A stretch of DNA of 64,000 bases, taken from the NCBI GenBank assembly GCA_946894095.1, contig OX335652.1, positions 17,383,001-17,447,000 on the forward strand, in the 5' to 3' direction. Positions within the stretch are counted from its first letter, which is position 1. Every line of letters starts with the position of its first letter. This document shows, piece by piece, positions 58,954 through 64,000 of this stretch. The position numbers and the translations under genes are program-made. The DNA comes from Incurvaria masculella (Eukaryota; Arthropoda; Insecta; Lepidoptera; Incurvariidae). A model generated the notes under the pieces. The model was not told the origin of the DNA. It did not search any database and worked only from the letters and a program-made list of their open reading frames with translations.

Positions 58954-59548
58954 CCTCAAAAATTAAAAAATTAAAAAATTCGAAAAAACGGCGTTCGCAT
59001 GACATCCTGTTAAAATTAGCTGCAGGTTCGCTTAGATAGAATACATTGTTCGGTCCACAATACCTGGCTGGGCCATTTGAGTAACTTCATATACATATTG
59101 TGTCACCCACCTTGGTGAAATATTTCTAAGCCTAACCCTTTTTTTTACGGTTCTTGGGTCATGCATTTAGGACAACAACTAGAGATTTAAAAAAAATGTG
59201 GAGAAAAACGTTTCCGTAACTAAGAACCATCTCCAGATTTCCACCATCTTTTTAAAAAAAGAGCCGTTCTCGAATTTTGCTGTTACCAATACATTCGGGC
59301 ATCAATTTTTATTATAAGTATAGAAGATAGATAGGCTCTATCCCTGCCCATATGTCCATATGCTTTGAACAACATTTACAAATGTATTCTCGAAGAGCTC
59401 CACTTTGTTCAACAGTGAAAGGTAGCTGTAGATTCTCGTGGCGTCGTCGAGGCGGTTTTAATAGCTCCTCCGAACGCGCACTTAAGTTTCCCTCCTCTGT
59501 CATTACCCGTGCGCGATTACGTCGCGCCGTTGATACAGTTTCTGCCAA

Positions 59549-59794
59549 TAGAGTCCGTGCGGAAAGAGACCCGGCGTAAGATTTGAGGGCGCACATGTGC
59601 ACATTTACCGTATTCGTCCTGTTGACAACACTGGCACGTCATTATAGTATGACTGTAACAACTTCATATTTTGAGGCTGTGTTAGAAGAAAATATTGTCC
59701 GATCCTCAGCTCTTAATAATTGTCTGAGGGTATGTTATGTAAACATTTTAATGTTAGTTCCATTGTACGCCACGCCGGTTCTACTCTCGTAGAG
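59549..59794. mobile_element. TAGAGTCC MITE, tandem copy 2
   Basis: Duplicate of 54150-54395 within the large tandem repeat. Confidence 0.7.
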
Positions 59795-60289
59795 TACATC
59801 CAGTGTAGTTTCAAACTTTTGCATACTTGGGTGTTATATCATTCGGGTAGCATCAAAATTGACGAACTCGGTTGCGAAAATTCTGAAAACGAGTGCGACA
59901 CACGCAGGCAAAAGGGTTGCACATAAGACGAAACACGGCGTGATTATTTGGATCAACGTTATTTATGGGATCTTAAATGGGGTGCTTTAATAATATTTCA
60001 ATTCAAAGAAAATACTTCTTTTGTTGATTTTGTAAGGACATTTGATACTCTTAAAATATATATATTAGTATCAACGATATATTTATATATTTTCCGAGCA
60101 TGTTGAACTTATATCCATTTTTCGCGTGCTAGCAAGGTAAATATTTCTGTACGTAAAAGATAATATAATCAATGGAAATAATTACTGTTACGACAGTGTT
60201 AGCTTTCAAATGATTTTTTTATTTACCATTAAACAATAATTTAATATGGATAATTTTTTGTATCTGATGCATACGTATTACCGCTATCT

Positions 60290-60444
60290 GATTATTTTGA
60301 GGTTATACAATGATATTTACATTGAAGCATCGTCAATCAGATTTTGAAAATAATCTGAAACATCTTTGATCTGAAGAAGCAGGCTTCGAATCTATACCCT
60401 TTGGATTACATGTCCACTGATTTATTGCTAAGCTATCCTTAATA
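60290..60444 (-). mobile_element. Family T SINE, tandem copy 2 of 54891-55045
   Basis: Same sequence in the second copy of the duplicated block, one substitution seen in the head (CCATTT to CCCTTT). Confidence 0.65.
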
Positions 60445-60545
60445 ATGCTTTAGCGTAGGATGAATACGCAAAATCAGCGCCACCTAGTGGACGGGGTCAT
60501 AGGGAAAGTATTGTGTAAAATATTTTCATTGGCTAACGTAATAGT

Positions 60546-60689
60546 CTATAAAATTCAGCAGTAAAGCAGTGGACATGTTATACAAAGGTTGCAGGTTCGA
60601 ATCCTGCTACAGACGAATGTCCAGTTTTTTTTTTCAGATTAATTTCCACATCTGATTGTAATTATTCAATGTAGATGTCGTTATATAAT
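60546..60689 (+). mobile_element. Family T SINE, tandem copy 2 of 55147-55290
   Basis: Essentially identical to the first copy. Confidence 0.65.
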
Positions 60690-61682
60690 CTAAAATTCTA
60701 TTATTTAACCCTTAAAAATAAATATATATAAAGAAAACCACTTAGCTTTTCTTAGGTTTATACGGGCTGCAATATTGAAAAAACCTCTGAGATGTCAACT
60801 CTGACAGTGATGACACTCATCTAAATATGAAAGTGGGTTTCTTTTTGTAGGGAAGAATTAACTTATCTAGGGCTTAGATAAAAAAGGAATATAATTTTTA
60901 ATCTAAGACCTAAAGATATAAAAATACTTAAAATAAAGGCTTCAAATGTTTTTTCTTTCGTTTTTACAGGTATCTCCATCTTTTGTTAACATATATTGCA
61001 CTCAATTGGTTAAAAATCATATGCACAAATTGAAAACTTTCGTTTTTACAGAGAAACGCAATTACGTCTTTGTTTCATTATTTCTATGCAGAGTATGATA
61101 CCATCCTATATATACATAGCCTGTTACTAATAAACGTAGATCATCGCTTGAATAGTTATACAATGTTTTTTTCCTTTCTCTCGAATTCGAAACTACATGT
61201 CAACGCAAAGGACAAAACATTGTATAACTATTCAGATGATTATCTGGGTTGATAAAGAGTTTATACTTTAACACAATACTGTGTGCGCGCTAACGTAGTA
61301 ACGATTATTTTGTTTAGAAGCAGCGTAATCGCACCCGGTCTCTCGACAGTCTCCGGGACGGCTCTTTCATCTTATTGTCTCTTGTGGACAATAGTTGCGT
61401 CCGCAGATAATTAACCAGACCGGAAACGCACGATCAATAAACGAGAACCACTTGGGGGTGGGTTCAGATACCAGGAATCATGAGCCACGTTACGGTGACG
61501 CACGCACACTTTAGATGGTTAATCTAAATCATACATATGTACTTGCTTGTTCACCTACCGAGTTTGAGAGATGAACCCCCAGTTTAGTTTTCCGTCACCA
61601 CCGAACTGTACTTAGATTTTTTTGCAAAATGCCTTCCGAAAATTAATTCTCCAACATCGATGGGCTCAGCCTTTATTGGTGC

Positions 61683-62173
61683 TTAAGGTACCCGGCGGTA
61701 CTAACTCATTCGCGGGCACGGTACAAAACCGTGCTATGGCGCTCTGGGACCTTCTTCGTTTCAAAGAAAAAGACAGGCTCCGTGATGAGGATGCAACATG
61801 TTCACAAAGCAGACAATGCGCATAGTGTTTGATTTGGTAACATTTACGAAAGTTTTAATTACAAAACGACTTATAGCTAAAAGTAAACCACGACCGCTGT
61901 AGTCAAAAATCTAACAAAAACTAAATTGATTCAAAATCTTCATAAAACAAGCTATGTCTAATAACCAATCTTTTTAAGCTGTTTTTATTTTATCATTGAG
62001 TAATCCACCTTAAAAGTAATTGTATAGAAGAGTGAAAAATTCGAACTTCATCAGACATCTAGTTCGATCAAATAAAACTATTTAGAGCAAAATTTTGGAT
62101 CTCTGACAAGAAATATGGGCGTGATCTTCTTTCCACGTTTGTATGGGGAGTAGAGCGGGAAGGCCCACCTTAA
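61683..62173 (-). mobile_element. TTAA MITE family 1, variant-end subfamily, tandem copy 2
   Basis: Near-identical to 56289-56779, including the internal deletion, so duplicated with the segment rather than inserted afresh. Confidence 0.82.
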
Positions 62174-62523
62174 ACCAGGTATTCTACATGCCTATAGCCT
62201 GATATGAAATTACAAAAACCGTTGGTCGCCGCCGCCACCTCGCCTCTACACCGCACCACCTATACTTTAAATACTTACCTCCACCTCTACCGATACTATA
62301 CCTATACTCACCCAATATAATATATATATTGGGGCCCGCCGTCGATATCTGAAAATTAATTAAATTCCGCAGAAGCCTCCAACTCAACATTCTACGGGAA
62401 CCGTTTATCGCACGCCCGAGCCCTGAAGTAGTCATCCAAACATTTTATGCTATCCGGTTTCGTAACAATTTTTCGTTGATTAAAATTTACTTTTTCGTGT
62501 AAGCAAGTACTTCCTTATGTTCC

Positions 62524-62833
62524 TTTTTAGGGTTCCGTACCCAAAGGGTGAAAACGGAACCTTATTACTAAGCCTCCGCTGTCCGTCCGTACGTCCGTCC
62601 GTCCGTCCACACACGTCACAGGGCCGTGTCTCATGAACCGTAACAGTTAGGCAGCTGAAATTTTCACAGAGTGTGTATTTATTTTGCCGCTATAACAACA
62701 AATAGGTAAAATAAAAAAATAATAAAAAATAAAGGGGGGTCCCATACAAAAAAAATGATGTTTTTGTGTTAAATCCTGTGCGATTGTACGGAACCCTTCG
62801 TGTGCGAGTCCGACTCGCACTTGGCCGGTTTTA
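62524..62833 (+). mobile_element. L element, tandem copy 2
   Basis: Complete counterpart of 57131-57463 with a shorter GTCC tract. Confidence 0.82.
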
Positions 62834-62909
62834 ATTTACGAGATTGAAATGTATGTGCAATAGACTGTAATGCAGGAAACAGGCAGATTATTATTAAAAA
62901 AAAATGATG

Positions 62910-63278
62910 TTAAGGATGTTCCGACCGATACAATGTTTTGTTTACGCAGAACGCAAAAAGTATTGCACTTTAAGGCACGAATTCGTCAAAAATATTAAAT
63001 ATAGCCATAGTAGTTGTAGCGAAAACATATTCACAATTTCAGGTTTAATGGTTCCGTTGTAATTGCCGATTAGAAGTTTTACACCGTTAGATGGCGCTGT
63101 TATATAAAAATCGTATTTAAATAAATTGTAACCAAACCAATAATCCTAAAATTGTGAAATTGTTTTCGCTGCAAGTAATATGACTATGTTAAACTTTTAT
63201 TACTAATTCGTGGCTTAAAGTGCCATACTTTTTGCATTATGTGCGCAAACAACTTTATATGGGTCGGAACAGCCTTAA
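62910..63278 (-). mobile_element. TTAA MITE family 2, present only in tandem copy 2
   Basis: Same family as 47482-47830, opposite orientation. The matching position in tandem copy 1 (about 57492-57496) has no insert, giving an empty site GATGTTTACAC against GATG-TTAA...TTAACAC. Confidence 0.82.
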
Positions 63279-63561
63279 CACTTACGGTTGGCCGGTGTTT
63301 CGTATCCATAGATATAATATCTTTGGTGGTATCGGACTTTGCCGATATGGCTTGATGCAATCATTTTGTTCAAAACGTAATACTTTCTGGATTTCTGGAG
63401 CGCTTATTTTGTATTAAATACGTGTAACCGGGCGTAGATGGATGAGAAAGAAGAGCGGAAGTCCTAGGAACATGAATGCGTTCATACTTGACCGCTCTTT
63501 AAACCTATGCACTCTATTCAATTCGATACATAGGTGTGGTAGTCTGTGAGGAATATAAACA

Positions 63562-64000
63562 TTAAGGTGGCCCAACCCGGCGGGACTAACTCATTCGCGG
63601 GCACGGTACAAAACCGTGCTGTTGCGCTCTGGGACCTTTTCTGTTTCAAAGAAAAAGACAGGCTCCGTGATGAGAAAGATGTAACATGTCTGCAAAAAAG
63701 ACAATGTGCATAGTGTATGATTTGGTAAGATTTACGAAAATTTTAATTACAAAACGACTTATAGCTAAAAGTAAACCACGACCGCTGTAGTCAATAATCT
63801 AACAAAAACCAAATTGGTTATAAATCTTGATTAAATAAGCGATGTCTGATGATTAACCTTTTTAATATGTTCTTACTTAATCATTGCGTAATCCACCTCC
63901 AAATTTATTGTATAAAACGCGCGAAAATGTCTAACTTTCGAACCTAATAACTTAGAAACCAAACACAATTTTACAATGCCAACAGTCATCAGACATCTAG
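63562..64000 (-). mobile_element. TTAA MITE family 1, cut by the window end
   Basis: Starts with TTAA and the main-type end; counterpart of 57764-58318. Differs from it at several positions, more than the left part of the duplication does. Confidence 0.8.

Larger units (their letters stand above)
53560..58958 (+). repeat. Large direct tandem duplication, copy 1 (about 5.4 kb)
   Basis: From AAAATTAAAAAATT at 53560 the sequence repeats at 58959 with an offset of 5399, falling to 5394 after a 5-bp indel near 55637. I counted about a dozen differences up to 57110. It contains the TAGAGTCC MITE, the inverted family T SINE pair, two TTAA MITEs, an L element and a minisatellite. I recognise no gene: the open frames at 53913-54527 match repeat sequence and show no protein family. 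Confidence 0.93.
58959..64000 (+). repeat. Large direct tandem duplication, copy 2 (continues past the window)
   Basis: Counterpart of 53560-58958. It carries an extra family 2 TTAA MITE (62910-63278) plus about 70 bp of unmatched sequence before it. Similarity drops clearly after about 62500. Confidence 0.93.

Overview
The window looks like nuclear DNA from a ditrysian moth or butterfly, possibly a noctuid. It is AT-rich and intron-dominated. It carries short-repeat families I associate with Lepidoptera: a (GTCC)n-bearing element with AAAACCGGCC / AGGGTTCCGT ends, SINEs with tRNA- or 5S-like heads, CTAG-ending Helitron tails, and RTE, CR1/L2 and Jockey-like LINE debris. There is no bacterial gene structure. 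All family assignments rest on reading the sequence and recalled motifs; no search was run.

Only one host protein-coding exon is convincing. It lies at 30926-31784 on the + strand (start codon 31021, splice donor GTGAGC at 31785) and encodes the N-terminus and transmembrane helices 1-5 of a muscarinic acetylcholine receptor, most like insect mAChR-A. Helices 6-7 must lie in later exons, which I could not find before position 64000, so the + strand downstream is probably a large intron. A TTAA-flanked MITE ends 52 bp before the splice acceptor. A very GC-rich patch at about 28.2-28.45 kb could be an upstream exon or promoter.

The rest is a dense, nested mobile-element landscape. (1) A TTAA-target MITE family, about 550 bp, has 13 copies including fragments and two terminal subfamilies. 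(2) A second TTAA family of 350-370 bp has 2 copies, one sharing its TTAA with a copy of the first. (3) The L element (about 300 bp, GTCC tract) has about 16 copies, including two cases where one copy sits inside another at the same internal place. (4) A SINE family has two alternative heads, tRNA-derived or 5S-rRNA-derived, on a common body (about 17 copies and fragments). (5) A second tRNA-headed SINE includes a head-to-tail inverted pair. (6) Several foldback MITE families are present, and a 699-bp hAT-type element with a perfect 8-bp target duplication.

Layout: 0-14 kb holds SINE, MITE, LINE and Helitron debris. 14-30 kb has more of the same plus foldback elements. 30-31.8 kb is the receptor exon. 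32-38 kb is intron with a (T)ATACGTTGTG motif cluster. 38.6-41.1 kb is a Jockey-like LINE remnant broken by two insertions. 41.5-53.5 kb holds nested elements. From 53.56 kb to the end is a direct tandem duplication with a unit of about 5.4 kb. Its first 3.5 kb are almost identical between copies and the remainder clearly diverged. The junction is a six-unit, 43-bp minisatellite.
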